Shown here in pieces: positions 1 to 9,175 of a stretch of DNA of 64,000 bases. A program made the translations under genes and the position numbers. The stretch is from Sphingomonas ginsengisoli An et al. 2013 (lineage in GTDB: Bacteria; Pseudomonadota; Alphaproteobacteria; Sphingomonadales; Sphingomonadaceae). Location: contig NZ_CP045434.1 in assembly GCF_009363895.1 (NCBI RefSeq), positions 496,001 through 560,000 of the forward strand, in the 5' to 3' direction. Below the pieces are notes generated by a model. That model was not told the origin of the DNA and did no database searches. It saw only the letters and a program-made list of their open reading frames with translations. Positions within the stretch are counted from its first letter, which is position 1, and each line of letters opens with the position of its first letter.

Positions 1-905
1 GCGACGAGGTCCGCCCGCGCTTCGGCGTGATGCGCGGGCGCGAGTTCCTGATGAAGGACGCCTACAGCTTCGACCTTGACGAAGCGGGCGCGCGCCTGAG
101 CTACTACCGCCAGATGCTCGCTTACCTGCGGACGTTCCAGCGGCTCGGCATCCAGGCGGTGCCGATGCGCGCCGCCAACGGCCCGATCGGCGGCGACCTC
201 AGCCACGAGTTCATCGTTCTCGCCCCGACCGGCGAGAGCGAAGTCTTCTACGACGCCGCCTACGACGAATTCGACTGGAGCCAGGCGGACCTGAGCTACG
301 CCGACGAGGCCGGGCTCAAGGGCCTGTTCGACCGCGTCAACACCACTTACGCCGCGACCGACGAGACCCATGAGGAAGGCCGCTGGGCTGAGGTCGCCGT
401 CGACCGCCAGCGCACCGGGCGCGGGATCGAGGTCGGCCACATCTTCTACTTCGGCACCAAGTATAGCGAATCGATGGGGCTCAAGGTGACCGGGCCGGGC
501 GGCGAGACCGTCGCCCCGCACATGGGCAGCTACGGGGTCGGCGTCTCCCGCCTGGTCGGCGCGATCATCGAGGCAAGCCACGATGACGCCGGGATCATCT
601 GGCCCGACAGCATCGCGCCATGGAAGGTCGGCATCGTCACCATGCGCGGCGACGATGCGGCGAGCATGGCTGCGGCGGGCGACCTCTACGCCAAGCTCAC
701 CGCCGCCGGGGTCGAGACGCTCTACGACGACCGCGACGAGCGAGGCGGGGCCAAGCTCGCGACGATGGACCTGATCGGCCTGCCCAAGCAGGTTATCTTG
801 GGCCCGCGCGGCCTCGCCGCCGGCACGGTCGAATTGAAGGACCGCCGCACCGGCGAGAAGCAGGAGATCAGCCTCGAGAGCGCGCTGGCGCACCTCACCG
901 CATGA
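1..905 (+). CDS. proS: Proline--tRNA ligase, C-terminal part (5' end outside window)
   Basis: Class II aminoacyl-tRNA synthetase that charges tRNA-Pro in the cytoplasm. The reading frame is open from the first bases of the window, so the N-terminus lies upstream. Visible landmarks are [16 protein letters not shown] (motif 2 region), a motif 3 stretch [14 protein letters not shown], and a C-terminal anticodon-binding domain (PWKVGIV through [21 protein letters not shown]). There is no long insertion between motifs 2 and 3, so this is the short alphaproteobacterial ProRS without the editing domain. The stop overlaps the lolC start (ATGA), so the gene heads or continues an operon with lolC, lolD and the peroxidase. 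A tRNA-Pro(UGG) gene lies about 21 kb downstream. Confidence 0.96.
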   Translation, partial: DEVRPRFGVMRGREFLMKDAYSFDLDEAGARLSYYRQMLAYLRTFQRLGIQAVPMRAANGPIGGDLSHEFIVLAPTGESEVFYDAAYDEFDWSQADLSYADEAGLKGLFDRVNTTYAATDETHEEGRWAEVAVDRQRTGRGIEVGHIFYFGTKYSESMGLKVTGPGGETVAPHMGSYGVGVSRLVGAIIEASHDDAGIIWPDSIAPWKVGIVTMRGDDAASMAAAGDLYAKLTAAGVETLYDDRDERGGAKLATMDLIGLPKQVILGPRGLAAGTVELKDRRTGEKQEISLESALAHLTA

Positions 906-2152
906 TCCTCAACCGCTACGAGCGCACCATCGCCAAGCGTTATCTCCTCCCCGGTAAGGGCGAGGGGTTCATCTTCCTGGTCGCCGCGATCAGCCTCGGC
1001 GCGGTCGCGCTCGGCGTCGCCGCGCTGATCATCGTGATGAGCGTGATGAACGGCTTCCGCGCCGAGCTGTTCGACAAGATCGTCGGCCTGAACGGCCATG
1101 CGATCGTGGTCGGCTACGAGGGACGCCTGCCCGACTGGCAGCGCATCGCCACCCAGGCCAGGCAGGTTCCCGGCGTGGTCTCGGCGCTGCCACTGGTTGA
1201 GCAGCCGCTGATGGCCAGCGCCAATGGCCGGGTTGAAGGCGTGCTCGTCCGCGGGGTCCGCCGCGCCGACCTGCTCAACACCCCGACACTGATGAACAAC
1301 GTCAAGTCGGGCGACCTTCGGCTGCTCGAGCCCGGCTCGGGCAAGATCGCGCTCGGCACCCGCCTCGCCGAGCAGCTCGGCGCCTATCCGGGGAGTGAGA
1401 TCAGCCTGATCAGCCCGGAGGGCCGCGCGACCCCGGTCGGCACCGTCCCGCGGATCGTCAGCTACACCGTCGCCGCGACCTTCGAGGTCGGCGTCTACGA
1501 CTATGACAATAGCTATGTGATCATGCCTATCGAGGACGCGCAGAACCTCCTCATGCTCGGCGACAATGCGCAGATGGTCGAGGTCATGGTGACCAAGCCC
1601 GACAAGATCCAGCCGCAGGTCGCCGCGCTCCAGCAGATCGTCGGCGACCGCGGCCGGGTGACCGACTGGCGCAACATGAATGCCGCGCTGTTCGAAGCGC
1701 TCGAGGTCGAGCGGGTGGCGATGTTCGTCGTCCTTTCGCTGATCATCCTCGTCGCGGTGTTCAACATCCTCTCGTCACTGATCATGCTGGTCCGCGCCAA
1801 GACCCGCGACATCGCCATCCTGCGCACGATGGGCGCGAGCCGGCGGAGCATGATGAAGGTGTTCGTCACCGTCGGCACCACCATCGGCTCGCTCGGCATC
1901 CTGCTCGGCATTATCATCGGCGCCGTCTTCCTCTACTTCCGCCAGTCGGTGGTGAACGTGATCCAGCTCGTCACCGGCCAGAATTTGTGGGATCCCTCGG
2001 TCCGCTTCCTGTCCGAGTTGCCGAGCAAGTCCGACCCGGTCGAGATCGCCGCGATCATCCTGCTGGCGCTGCTGCTGAGCTTCCTGTCGACGCTCTACCC
2101 CGCATGGAAGGCGGCCAGCACCGACCCCGTCCAGGTCCTCCGCTATGAGTGA
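902..2152 (+). CDS. lolC: Lipoprotein-releasing ABC transporter permease LolC/LolE
   Basis: Inner-membrane permease of the Lol system, which extracts lipoproteins from the inner membrane and hands them to LolA. 416 aa, the usual length for LolC/E. Start chosen at the ATG in ATGA overlapping proS; the product begins [19 protein letters not shown], the typical cytoplasmic N-terminus. The first membrane helix is near residues 22-48 ([20 protein letters not shown]), followed by a large periplasmic domain, three more helices from about residue 270, and the FtsX-type end [21 protein letters not shown]. Only one permease gene is present beside lolD. A single permease probably forms a homodimer, as in LolF-type systems, so naming it LolC rather than LolE is conventional. 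Confidence 0.94.
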   Translation: MILNRYERTIAKRYLLPGKGEGFIFLVAAISLGAVALGVAALIIVMSVMNGFRAELFDKIVGLNGHAIVVGYEGRLPDWQRIATQARQVPGVVSALPLVEQPLMASANGRVEGVLVRGVRRADLLNTPTLMNNVKSGDLRLLEPGSGKIALGTRLAEQLGAYPGSEISLISPEGRATPVGTVPRIVSYTVAATFEVGVYDYDNSYVIMPIEDAQNLLMLGDNAQMVEVMVTKPDKIQPQVAALQQIVGDRGRVTDWRNMNAALFEALEVERVAMFVVLSLIILVAVFNILSSLIMLVRAKTRDIAILRTMGASRRSMMKVFVTVGTTIGSLGILLGIIIGAVFLYFRQSVVNVIQLVTGQNLWDPSVRFLSELPSKSDPVEIAAIILLALLLSFLSTLYPAWKAASTDPVQVLRYE

Positions 2153-2819
2153 GCCCGTCCTCGCCACCCGCGACCTCAAGCGCTCCTTCACCCAGGGCGA
2201 GACCACCATCGAGGTGCTCCGCGGGGTCGAGCTGGCGATCATGCCCGGCGAAATCGTCGCTTTGCTCGGGCCGTCGGGCTCGGGCAAGTCGACCCTGCTC
2301 CAGGCGGTCGGGTTGCTCGAAGGCGGCTTCGAAGGCTCGATCCGGATCGCCGGCCGCGAGGCCAGCGAGCTCGACGATGCCGGCCGCACCGACCTGCGCC
2401 GCGACGCGCTGGGCTTCGTCTACCAGTTCCACCACCTGCTGCCCGACTTCACCGCGATCGAGAATGTGGTGCTGCCGCAGCTCATCCACGGCGCCGAGCC
2501 CGCCGCGGCCAAGGCGCGTGCCGAGGAGCTGCTGACCACGCTACGGCTCGGCAACCGCCTCGACCACCGTCCGGCCAAGCTGTCGGGCGGGGAGCAACAG
2601 CGCGTGGCGGTGGCCCGCGGGCTCGCCAACCGGCCGCCGCTGGTTCTCGCCGACGAGCCCACCGGCAACCTCGACGAAGCGACTGCCGACGTGGTGTTCG
2701 CCGAATTCGTCAATCTCGTGCGCGGGGAGGGGAGCGCCGCGCTGGTCGCCACCCACAATGAGCGGCTCGCGGCACGCATGGACCGCGTCGTCCGCCTCCA
2801 CGAAGGACGCCTGGCATGA
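2145..2819 (+). CDS. lolD: Lipoprotein-releasing system ATP-binding protein LolD
   Basis: Cytoplasmic ATPase that powers the LolC permease. 224 aa, full length for the MacB/LolD branch. Walker A is GPSGSGKST near residue 42, the Q-loop is in [16 protein letters not shown] (LolD-typical), the signature is [19 protein letters not shown], and Walker B is [11 protein letters not shown]. The start overlaps the end of lolC by 8 nt in another frame and the stop overlaps the next gene (ATGA), so expression should be translationally coupled. Confidence 0.96.
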   Translation: MSEPVLATRDLKRSFTQGETTIEVLRGVELAIMPGEIVALLGPSGSGKSTLLQAVGLLEGGFEGSIRIAGREASELDDAGRTDLRRDALGFVYQFHHLLPDFTAIENVVLPQLIHGAEPAAAKARAEELLTTLRLGNRLDHRPAKLSGGEQQRVAVARGLANRPPLVLADEPTGNLDEATADVVFAEFVNLVRGEGSAALVATHNERLAARMDRVVRLHEGRLA

Positions 2820-3295
2820 GCGAGCTTCATCAGCTTCCGATTACCGCGGCCGACGGCAGCCAGACCAACCTCGCTGCCTTCGACGGCAAGGCGCTGCTGA
2901 TCGTCAACGTCGCCAGCAAGTGCGGCTTCACCCCCCAATATGCCGGGCTGCAGGCGCTCCAAGACCGCTTCGCCGCGCAGGGTTTCTCGGTACTCGGCTT
3001 CCCCTGCAACCAGTTTGGCGCGCAGGAACCGGGCGACGCCGCCGAGATCGCCAATTTCTGCAGCCTGACCTACGACGTCAGCTTCCCGGTCTACGGCAAG
3101 ATCGACGTCAACGGCGACGCCGCCGCGCCGGTCTACCGCTATCTCAAGCATGAGGCGCCCGGCCTGCTCGGCAGCGAGGCGATCAAGTGGAACTTCACCA
3201 AGTTCCTGGTCGACCGCGCGGGCAAGGTGCTCAAACGCTACGCCCCGCAGACCAAGCCCGAGGATATCGCCAAGGACATCGCGGCGGTCCTCTAG
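2816..3295 (+). CDS. Glutathione peroxidase family protein (Cys type)
   Basis: Thiol peroxidase that reduces hydroperoxides using glutathione or thioredoxin. 159 aa, normal for bacterial Gpx. The catalytic Cys replaces selenocysteine in [12 protein letters not shown] (about residue 36). The other tetrad residues are visible: Gln in [12 protein letters not shown], and Trp and Asn in [11 protein letters not shown]. No signal peptide is seen, so it is probably cytoplasmic. The start overlaps the lolD stop (ATGA), making it the last gene of the proS-lolC-lolD run. The co-transcription is probably structural rather than functional. Confidence 0.93.
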   Translation: MSELHQLPITAADGSQTNLAAFDGKALLIVNVASKCGFTPQYAGLQALQDRFAAQGFSVLGFPCNQFGAQEPGDAAEIANFCSLTYDVSFPVYGKIDVNGDAAAPVYRYLKHEAPGLLGSEAIKWNFTKFLVDRAGKVLKRYAPQTKPEDIAKDIAAVL

Positions 3296-3334
3296 CGGCT
3301 GCCACCCTTTGCCGCTTTCGGGAGTTGCACGCCC

Positions 3335-4438
3335 ATGTCCAGCCGTCCGCCCGAACCGCCCTATGATCGCCCTGGTCGCCGCGATGTAGTCGATGAACGC
3401 GGCCGTCGCTTCGACCCGCGTGACGACTATGACGTCGAGGAATCCGACCGGGTGGTCGTCCGCCGCCGCCCGCCACTGTGGGTGATCCTCGCCGGGCTGG
3501 TCGCGCTGGTGCTGGTCGGCTTCTTCGTCGTCAACCTCGCGCGCAGCGGGCCGGGCGAGGATCGGGTCGACGGCAATGGCGCCACCGCCGCCAACGACAG
3601 CGGAGGCAACGCGACCGCGACGGCGGCGGCCGATCCGGCGGCGCGCTGCGCCAGTCGTCAGACCTATGACGGGGTCAAGGCCGAGCTGTTCCGCCTTGCC
3701 GCCGCCACCCGCGGCCACGACCAGGCCACTTTCGACCGGCTGGCTTCCTATGCGACGCTGCGGATGGAGTCGCCCGTCCTCAAGAGCCAGGATGGCGCGA
3801 CCGGCGCGCTCGCCTGCTCGGGCCGGGCCTCGATCGACTTGCCGCCGGGCCTGGTCGTCGCGGGCGGCCGCACCACCCTGTCGGCGCCGCTCGACTACAC
3901 GCTGCAGAATGCCGCCGACGGCAGCGGGCAGGTGATCACGCTGGCGGGCGCCGACCCGATCACGGTGCCGCTGGCGACGCTCGCCCGGACGGGAGAAACG
4001 CCCGCCACGAGCGAGTCCGGATCTGGCGATGCGACCGCGCCCGACGCCGGCTCGCTGGACGAGCCGGGCGTGGCGCCGTCGCCCATTGCGCCGACTCCCC
4101 AGCCGCTGCCCGTCCCGCGCGCCGCCACGCCGCCGCCCGCGCCGACCCCGCCCCAGGCCAGCAGTGACCCCGGCTTCAACTGTCGTTATGCCCGCACCCG
4201 CGGCGAGATCGCGGTGTGCAACGACGACGGCCTCGCGCTGCTCGACCGGCGGATGACCAGCGTTTACGTCGACGCGCTGCGCAACGCCTCGTCGACGCAA
4301 TACGCGCTGCTCCACCAGACCCGTGACCGCTTCCTCGGCTATCGCGACCGCTGCGCGAACAGCGCCTGCATGGCGGCCGCCTACCGCGACCGGATTCGCG
4401 AGATCAGCGACATCATGGCGGGCCGCTGGCAGCCCTGA
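3335..4438 (+). CDS. Membrane-anchored protein with a LprI-like C-terminal domain
   Basis: 367 aa, no assigned function. The N-terminus (about 45 residues) is charged and cytoplasmic, with one membrane helix near 47-68 (PPLWVILAGLVALVLVGFFVV). The middle has a low-complexity linker and a conserved-looking block with Cys near residue 105. A Pro/Ala-rich stretch around 240-280 follows. The last 85 residues have a four-Cys pattern (FNCRYARTRGEIAVCND and CANSACMAAAYRDRI) resembling the DUF1311/LprI lysozyme-inhibitor fold. The inferred topology puts this part in the periplasm. A Shine-Dalgarno-like GGGAG sits 9-10 nt before the ATG. LprI-like is a motif-based guess. Confidence 0.8.
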   Translation: MSSRPPEPPYDRPGRRDVVDERGRRFDPRDDYDVEESDRVVVRRRPPLWVILAGLVALVLVGFFVVNLARSGPGEDRVDGNGATAANDSGGNATATAAADPAARCASRQTYDGVKAELFRLAAATRGHDQATFDRLASYATLRMESPVLKSQDGATGALACSGRASIDLPPGLVVAGGRTTLSAPLDYTLQNAADGSGQVITLAGADPITVPLATLARTGETPATSESGSGDATAPDAGSLDEPGVAPSPIAPTPQPLPVPRAATPPPAPTPPQASSDPGFNCRYARTRGEIAVCNDDGLALLDRRMTSVYVDALRNASSTQYALLHQTRDRFLGYRDRCANSACMAAAYRDRIREISDIMAGRWQP

Positions 4439-4501
4439 GGCTTGCGCCCTGGCGCGCGACTGGCCAGACGGGCCCGGTAGCGGCGAGGGCATTTCAACGA
4501 C

Positions 4502-6439
4502 ATGTGCGGCATCGCCGGAACCTACGGAAACGCACCACCCGACGAACGCCTGCTCGAGGCGATGGGGCAGAGCCTGCGCCATCGCGGCCCAGACGCCGGC
4601 GGGGTCTGGCGCGACGCCGAGGCCGGCATCGGTTTCTCGCACCGCCGGCTCGCCATTGTCGACCTGTCGCCGCACGGCGCTCAGCCGATGACCTCGGCCG
4701 ACGGGCGCTGGACGCTCTGCTACAATGGCGAGATCTACAATCACGGCGCGATCCGCCGCGCGCTGGAGAGTGAGGGCGCCGGACCGCCGGGCGGGTGGCG
4801 CGGGCATAGCGACACCGAGACCATACTCCAGGCGATCGCCACCTGGGGCCTCGACCGCACGCTCGCTGCCGCCGCCGGCATGTTCGCCTTCGCGTTGTGG
4901 GACGCCGGTGAGCGCCGGCTGCTGCTCGTCCGTGATCGCTTCGGCGAGAAGCCGCTTTACTACGGTTGGTGCGGCCGAGATTTCGTCTTCGCTTCCGAGC
5001 TCAAAGCCTTGCGGCGCCACCCGAACTTCCGCGGCGAGATCGACCGTGCCAGCCTCGACGCCTTCGCCCGCCGCGGCAACGTCCCGGCGCCGCGCAGCAT
5101 CTATCGCGGCATCTTCAAGCTGCCGCCGGCCTCGATCCTCACCCTCGACCGCGCGGCAGCGACGACGCCGCTGAGCGAGGCACCGGCAGCGGATGGCGGA
5201 TTTCTGCGACATTATTGGGACTATCGCCAAGTCGTCGCCGCCGGCTTCGCCGAGCCGATCGCCGATGAGGCGGCGGCGCTCGCCGCGCTCGAGGAGGCGC
5301 TCGGCCAGGCGATCGCCGACCAGGCGGTTGCCGACGTGCCGGTCGGCGCTTTTCTCTCGGGCGGGGTCGACAGTTCGACCGTCACCGCCCTCTACCAGCG
5401 CCACTCGCGGCACGCTGTGCGGACCTTCTCGATCGGATTTGGGGAGGAGGGGTATAACGAGGCCGACCACGCCCGGGCCGTCGCCGAACATCTCGGCACG
5501 GTTCACCACGAGCAGCTCGTCACCGCTGCTGACGCCAGGGAAATTATTCCCCTGATTCCCGCCATTTATGACGAGCCGTTTGCCGACAGCTCGCAGATTC
5601 CGACCTTTCTCGTCAGCCGTTTCGCGCGGGGCGAGGTGACGGTGGCGCTGACGGGGGACGGGGGCGACGAGCTGTTCGCGGGCTATAATCGGCATGTCCA
5701 GGCGCCGGCGTTGTGGCGGCGTTTGTCGCGGATTCCTGCGCCTTTTCGGGCCGCTGGCGGGGTGCTGGGGCGGGTGCCGCCGGGGGTCTGGAAGGGGTTG
5801 CTGCCGAGTGGGCAACCCCATGTCGGAGCCAAGATCCAGAAGGGATTGCAGGTCGCGGGGAGGGCGCGGTCGCTGGGGGAATTGGCCGATCTGTTCCTCG
5901 ACGAATGGGCGGGGGAGGAGCCCGTTCGGGGCGCGAGCCGCGTCGAAATCCGCCATTTGGCGGATTCGAATCCGCCAAATGCCATCGATCTGACCACTGC
6001 CGACGCGCTCGGCTTTCTGCCCGACGATATTTTGACCAAGGTCGACCGGGCGTCGATGGCGGTCAGCCTCGAAACCCGAGTGCCGTTTCTCGACCACCGC
6101 GTCGCCGAACTGGCCGCGCGGATTCCGCTGTCGCTCAAGATCCGCGATCGTCGGGGGAAGTATCTCGTCCGGCAGTTGCTTTACCGTCATGTCCCGGCGG
6201 CGTTGATCGACCGGCCCAAGACCGGTTTCGGGATTCCGCTCGGCGACTGGCTCAAGGGGCCGCTACGCGAATGGGCCGAGAGCCTGCTCGAACCGGCGAG
6301 CTTGAACGAGCAGAGCTGGTTCGAGACCGCGCTGGTGCGGCGGCGGTGGGCGGATCATCTCGCCGGGCGGCGCGACGGGGCGCAGGCCTTGTGGAGCGTA
6401 CTGATGTTCCAGGCCTGGCTGGCCGAGCAACGAGGCTAG
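4502..6439 (+). CDS. asnB: Glutamine-hydrolysing asparagine synthase-type amidotransferase
   Basis: 645 aa. The N-terminal class II glutaminase begins with the catalytic Cys2 (MCGIAGTYGN) and includes RHRGPDAGG, YNGEIYN and the RDRFGEKPLYYG segment. The C-terminal synthetase domain has the PP-loop SGGVDSS at residues 286-292, GDGGDELFAGYNRH, and DDILTKVDRASMAVSLETRVPFLDHR. It is therefore a complete enzyme that moves glutamine ammonia onto an adenylated carboxylate. In this setting, beside an exopolysaccharide exporter, the substrate may be a sugar acid or a cell-surface component rather than aspartate (inference). A 28-bp perfect palindrome interrupts the coding sequence in frame near residues 485-494. 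It converges with the ABC transporter gene and their ends overlap by 4 bp. Confidence 0.92.
   Translation: MCGIAGTYGNAPPDERLLEAMGQSLRHRGPDAGGVWRDAEAGIGFSHRRLAIVDLSPHGAQPMTSADGRWTLCYNGEIYNHGAIRRALESEGAGPPGGWRGHSDTETILQAIATWGLDRTLAAAAGMFAFALWDAGERRLLLVRDRFGEKPLYYGWCGRDFVFASELKALRRHPNFRGEIDRASLDAFARRGNVPAPRSIYRGIFKLPPASILTLDRAAATTPLSEAPAADGGFLRHYWDYRQVVAAGFAEPIADEAAALAALEEALGQAIADQAVADVPVGAFLSGGVDSSTVTALYQRHSRHAVRTFSIGFGEEGYNEADHARAVAEHLGTVHHEQLVTAADAREIIPLIPAIYDEPFADSSQIPTFLVSRFARGEVTVALTGDGGDELFAGYNRHVQAPALWRRLSRIPAPFRAAGGVLGRVPPGVWKGLLPSGQPHVGAKIQKGLQVAGRARSLGELADLFLDEWAGEEPVRGASRVEIRHLADSNPPNAIDLTTADALGFLPDDILTKVDRASMAVSLETRVPFLDHRVAELAARIPLSLKIRDRRGKYLVRQLLYRHVPAALIDRPKTGFGIPLGDWLKGPLREWAESLLEPASLNEQSWFETALVRRRWADHLAGRRDGAQALWSVLMFQAWLAEQRG
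5954..5981. repeat. 28-bp perfect palindrome inside asnB
   Basis: The half-site CATTTGGCGGATTC is followed at once by its exact reverse complement with no spacer. It lies in frame in asnB and encodes part of RHLADSNPPNA, just before the conserved LPDDILTKVDRAS segment. A perfect 14-bp inverted repeat is unlikely by chance inside a coding gene. It may be a small in-frame palindromic insertion or a recently duplicated arm. Confidence 0.85.
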
Positions 6440-8151
6440 GCGGGCAGCGCCTCGTCGATTTCGACGATCCGGCCGCCGTCCAAGCGGACGATGCGGTCGC
6501 AGCCGCGCAAGGCCGAGCGGCGGTGGGCGATGATGAGGATGGTAGTGCCGGCGGCCTGGAGGCGGTCGAGCGCGGCGAGGATCGCCGCCTCGGTCTCGTC
6601 GTCGAGCGCGCTGGTGGCCTCGTCGAGAACGAGGACGGGCGTGTCGCGGTAGATGGCGCGGGCGAGGCCGATCCGCTGGCGCTGGCCCCCCGATAGTCGC
6701 GCACCGCGCTCACCGACCGGGGTGTCGACCCCGGCGGGCAACTCGGCGACCAGCGCGTCGAGCTGCGCCAGCGTGAGCGCGCGGGCGAGACGGGCGGGAT
6801 CGCGCGCCGCCGCGGGAACGCCGAAGGCAATGTTGGCGGCGATGCTGTCGTCGCTGAGGAAGACGGCCTGGGGGACGTGGGCGATGAGCCGCCGCCACCG
6901 CGGCCGCTCGGTCGCGCCGACGGGGACACCGTCGACCAGCAGCGCGCCGGCGGTTGGCTCGAGCAGGCCCATGACGAGGTCGGCGAGCGTGCTCTTGCCG
7001 CTGCCGGTCCGCCCGCTGAGCGCGATCCGCTCGCCCTTGGCGATGGTGAGGTCGATGCCGGCGAGCGCGGGGCCGGCGCGGTCGGGGTAGGAGAAGTCGA
7101 CGTGGCGCAGGGCGATGTTGCGGGCGAAGGGCAAGGGCGGGACGTCGGTGTCGTTGGCGGTCGGGAGCGGCAGGCTGAGCAGGCGCAGCACCTCGCGGGT
7201 GATGGCCTGGCTCGCGGTCAGCGCGGCCCAGCTCTGGTAAAGCTGCTGGAGGAGCGGAAGCAGGCGCTGCGCCCCGAGCGCGAGCGCGCCGAGCAGGGGC
7301 GGCGCGGCGACCAGCCCGCCCGGCCGTCCGCTCAGCCACAGCGCGAGCAGGGCGATGAGGCCGAGGCCGAGCGCCTCAACCAGGAAGCGCGGCGCGGCGG
7401 CGATGGTGGCGCTGCGGGCCTGGGCCAAAGCGAGCGCGCGGTCGCTGCGGCGGAATAAGTCGAGGGCGGTCGCGGCCGAACCGTCGAGGATGATGTCGCG
7501 GATCGCGCCGTGGCTGTCCTGAACGAGCCGGATGCGGCGGTCGTAGTGGCGCTCGAAATCCTGGCCGGCGCGGGCGAGCGGTCCGCGCACCGCCAGCGCG
7601 ATCAGTCCGTAGAGCAGGCCGAAGCCGAGGAGGACGACGCCGGCGACGAGCGGTTCGAGCCAGAGCAGCGCGCCGAACAAGGCGGCGGCGATCAGCAGCG
7701 CGGCGAGCCCCTGGAGCAAGGGAAGGAGGACGCGCCAGACCAGTTCCTCGACCTTGGCGAGGGCCGCGACCAGCCCGCTCGAATGCTGGTGGAGGTGGAA
7801 GGAGTAAGGCTGAAGCAGGAGCCGGCGCTGGATCTCGACCGCGGTATCGTGGCCGGTGGCGGCGGCGAAGCGCTGGGTCCAGCGAGTGAGAAGGAGCCGC
7901 AGCAGCCCCGCCGCCAGCGCCGCCGCGGCGAACAAGGCGGCGGCCTCGCCGACGGTGAAGCGCTGGGCGAGAGCGCTCCAGCGGCTGTTCGCCGAGCCGC
8001 CCGCCAGCAGGGTGAGGAAGGGGACTAGCGCGCCGACGGTGACGAGGTCGGCGAGCGCGCCGACCACCATCAGCGCGACCAGCAGCACCGCCTCGCGGCG
8101 GCGGGCCGGGGCGATCAGCCGCAGGATCGGTCGAAGCGTGGCCACGGCCAA
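6436..8151 (-). CDS. ABC transporter, fused permease and ATPase (PglK/MsbA-like flippase)
   Basis: 571 aa half-transporter. The N-terminal six-helix exporter domain begins LIAPARRREAVLLVALMVVGALADLVTVGALVPFL, similar in style to PglK, the flippase for lipid-linked oligosaccharides. The nucleotide-binding domain holds Walker A SGRTGSGKST, signature LSGGQRQRIGLARAIYRD and Walker B VLVLDEATSALDD. It probably works as a homodimer in the inner membrane and flips a lipid-linked glycan for the adjacent exopolysaccharide genes (inference). The first possible start is TTG at 8151; an in-frame GTG two codons later (8145) is equally plausible, and no clear Shine-Dalgarno distinguishes them. A less specific multidrug-type role is possible. 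Confidence 0.87.
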   Translation of the reverse strand: MAVATLRPILRLIAPARRREAVLLVALMVVGALADLVTVGALVPFLTLLAGGSANSRWSALAQRFTVGEAAALFAAAALAAGLLRLLLTRWTQRFAAATGHDTAVEIQRRLLLQPYSFHLHQHSSGLVAALAKVEELVWRVLLPLLQGLAALLIAAALFGALLWLEPLVAGVVLLGFGLLYGLIALAVRGPLARAGQDFERHYDRRIRLVQDSHGAIRDIILDGSAATALDLFRRSDRALALAQARSATIAAAPRFLVEALGLGLIALLALWLSGRPGGLVAAPPLLGALALGAQRLLPLLQQLYQSWAALTASQAITREVLRLLSLPLPTANDTDVPPLPFARNIALRHVDFSYPDRAGPALAGIDLTIAKGERIALSGRTGSGKSTLADLVMGLLEPTAGALLVDGVPVGATERPRWRRLIAHVPQAVFLSDDSIAANIAFGVPAAARDPARLARALTLAQLDALVAELPAGVDTPVGERGARLSGGQRQRIGLARAIYRDTPVLVLDEATSALDDETEAAILAALDRLQAAGTTILIIAHRRSALRGCDRIVRLDGGRIVEIDEALPA

Positions 8152-8179
8152 GCCTAGCGGGGGGTCAGGGCAGCGACAA

Positions 8180-8464
8180 TCATGCCGGCGGTTGCGGCGG
8201 CGGCGGGACCAGCACGGCGGGGCGGCGGCGGGCGACGAGCAGGAGCAAAGTCGGCAGGATCATGGTGAGGAGGATGTCCTTCATGCTCTCGCCATATTGC
8301 TGGCCGGGGTCGGGCCATTGCTCGACCCACAGATCGTTCGCTTCGTTGAGCAGCTCGACCGCGAACACCGCCAGCCAGGGACGCCATGACGCCAGCCCGC
8401 GACGCGAGAAAGCGGCGGCAGCGAGTTGCAGGGTCACGCCGACGAGGACGTGGAGGCTGTCCAT
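8180..8464 (-). CDS. Small membrane protein of unknown function (VanZ-like appearance)
   Basis: 94 aa from the only usable ATG. A hydrophobic stretch (HVLVGVTLQLAAAAF), a second one (WRPWLAVFAVELLNEAN) and a third (MKDILLTMILPTLLLLVA) suggest three membrane helices with a charged loop (DLWVEQWPDPGQQYGES), a pattern like VanZ-type proteins. The frame stays open and protein-like for 21 codons upstream (LWYQIKLFVEHASGFS before the ATG) but has no ATG, GTG or TTG there. The true start may thus be missing or non-canonical. It lies between the ABC transporter and a secreted small protein on the same strand. Confidence 0.6.
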   Translation of the reverse strand: MDSLHVLVGVTLQLAAAAFSRRGLASWRPWLAVFAVELLNEANDLWVEQWPDPGQQYGESMKDILLTMILPTLLLLVARRRPAVLVPPPPQPPA

Positions 8465-8551
8465 GCTGAAGCCGCTCGCATGCTCGACGAACAGCTTGAT
8501 CTGGTACCAGAGGATGGGTCGGCTCGCTCAGGCGATGCCGACGCCCTGCGC

Positions 8552-8992
8552 TTAGCTCGGCGAGAGCGGCGGCAGGTTGATGGTGCTGTTGTTGTTGCCC
8601 TTGCCGGCGAGCAGCGCGACGCCGGCGGCGACCGCGGCGAGGCCGAGCAGGATCGGCAGGAAGCCGAAGCCTCCACCGGCGACCGGGGCGGCGGCAGCGA
8701 CCGGCAGCGGGGCCGGCACGGCCTCGGCGACCGGGGCAGCGACCGGAGCGTCGACCTGGGGCAGGACGCAGCCGACGGTGCCGACCTGGCCCGCGGCAGC
8801 GGCGGCGGCGACGTTGGCGCAGAGCGCTGCACCCGACGAGGTCGAGCCCAGCGCGCTCAAGGCGACCCACGGGCTCATCAGCGCGGCCTGCGAGGACTGC
8901 GACTGCACCGCGGCGGCAGCCGGCGACGACAGGGTGAAGGAGGCGGCGGCCAGAACTGCAATGATCTTCACGGTCGGACGCACCACGAGCAT
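8552..8992 (-). CDS. Exported small protein with C-terminal membrane segment
   Basis: Up to 146 aa, function unknown. A signal peptide is clear (VRPTVKIIAVLAAASFTLSSPAAAA). The mature part has two Cys (ALCANV and VGCVLP), an Ala/Pro/Val-rich linker, a hydrophobic segment FGFLPILLGLAAVAAGVALLAG, and an Asn-rich tail GKGNNNSTINLPPLSPS. The first ATG directly abuts a GAAAAGGA Shine-Dalgarno, leaving no spacing. The GTG codons at 8986 or 8983 give a normal spacing of 6-9 nt and are the better starts. It faces the glycosyltransferase gene across a divergent promoter region and is likely part of the exopolysaccharide locus. Confidence 0.72.
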   Translation of the reverse strand: MLVVRPTVKIIAVLAAASFTLSSPAAAAVQSQSSQAALMSPWVALSALGSTSSGAALCANVAAAAAAGQVGTVGCVLPQVDAPVAAPVAEAVPAPLPVAAAAPVAGGGFGFLPILLGLAAVAAGVALLAGKGNNNSTINLPPLSPS

Positions 8993-9102
8993 TCCTTTTC
9001 AACGACTGCCCGCCCATAACAAGGGCGACTGCCGAATAATACCCCTAGAACGCGATAAGCCTAGCTGGTTTCCGGCCCCTAGCAAATTCAATGTTGATAG
9101 AT

Positions 9103-9126
9103 GGTTACTGTGATAAAACGGTAACC
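9103..9126. promoter_or_regulatory. Inverted repeat in the divergent exopolysaccharide promoter region
   Basis: GGTTAC and GTAACC are separated by 12 bp of AT-richer DNA in the 183-bp gap between the exported small protein (minus strand) and the glycosyltransferase (plus strand). The gap is the most AT-rich part of this region and must carry promoters for both directions. The dyad could be an operator for an exopolysaccharide regulator, but no regulator gene is present here. Function is inferred from position only. Confidence 0.4.
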
Positions 9127-9175
9127 CTTGCGGGCGTGGCTGGCGCTCGGCCCACGGCTGGCTAGAATGGCGGCC

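Noticed and set aside
2420..6190. Very long open frames on the minus strand opposite lolD, the peroxidase, the LprI-like gene and asnB
   Set aside because: In DNA this rich in GC, antisense frames are open by chance. The translation is Arg/Pro/Gly-rich without motifs, while the plus-strand genes have clear families.
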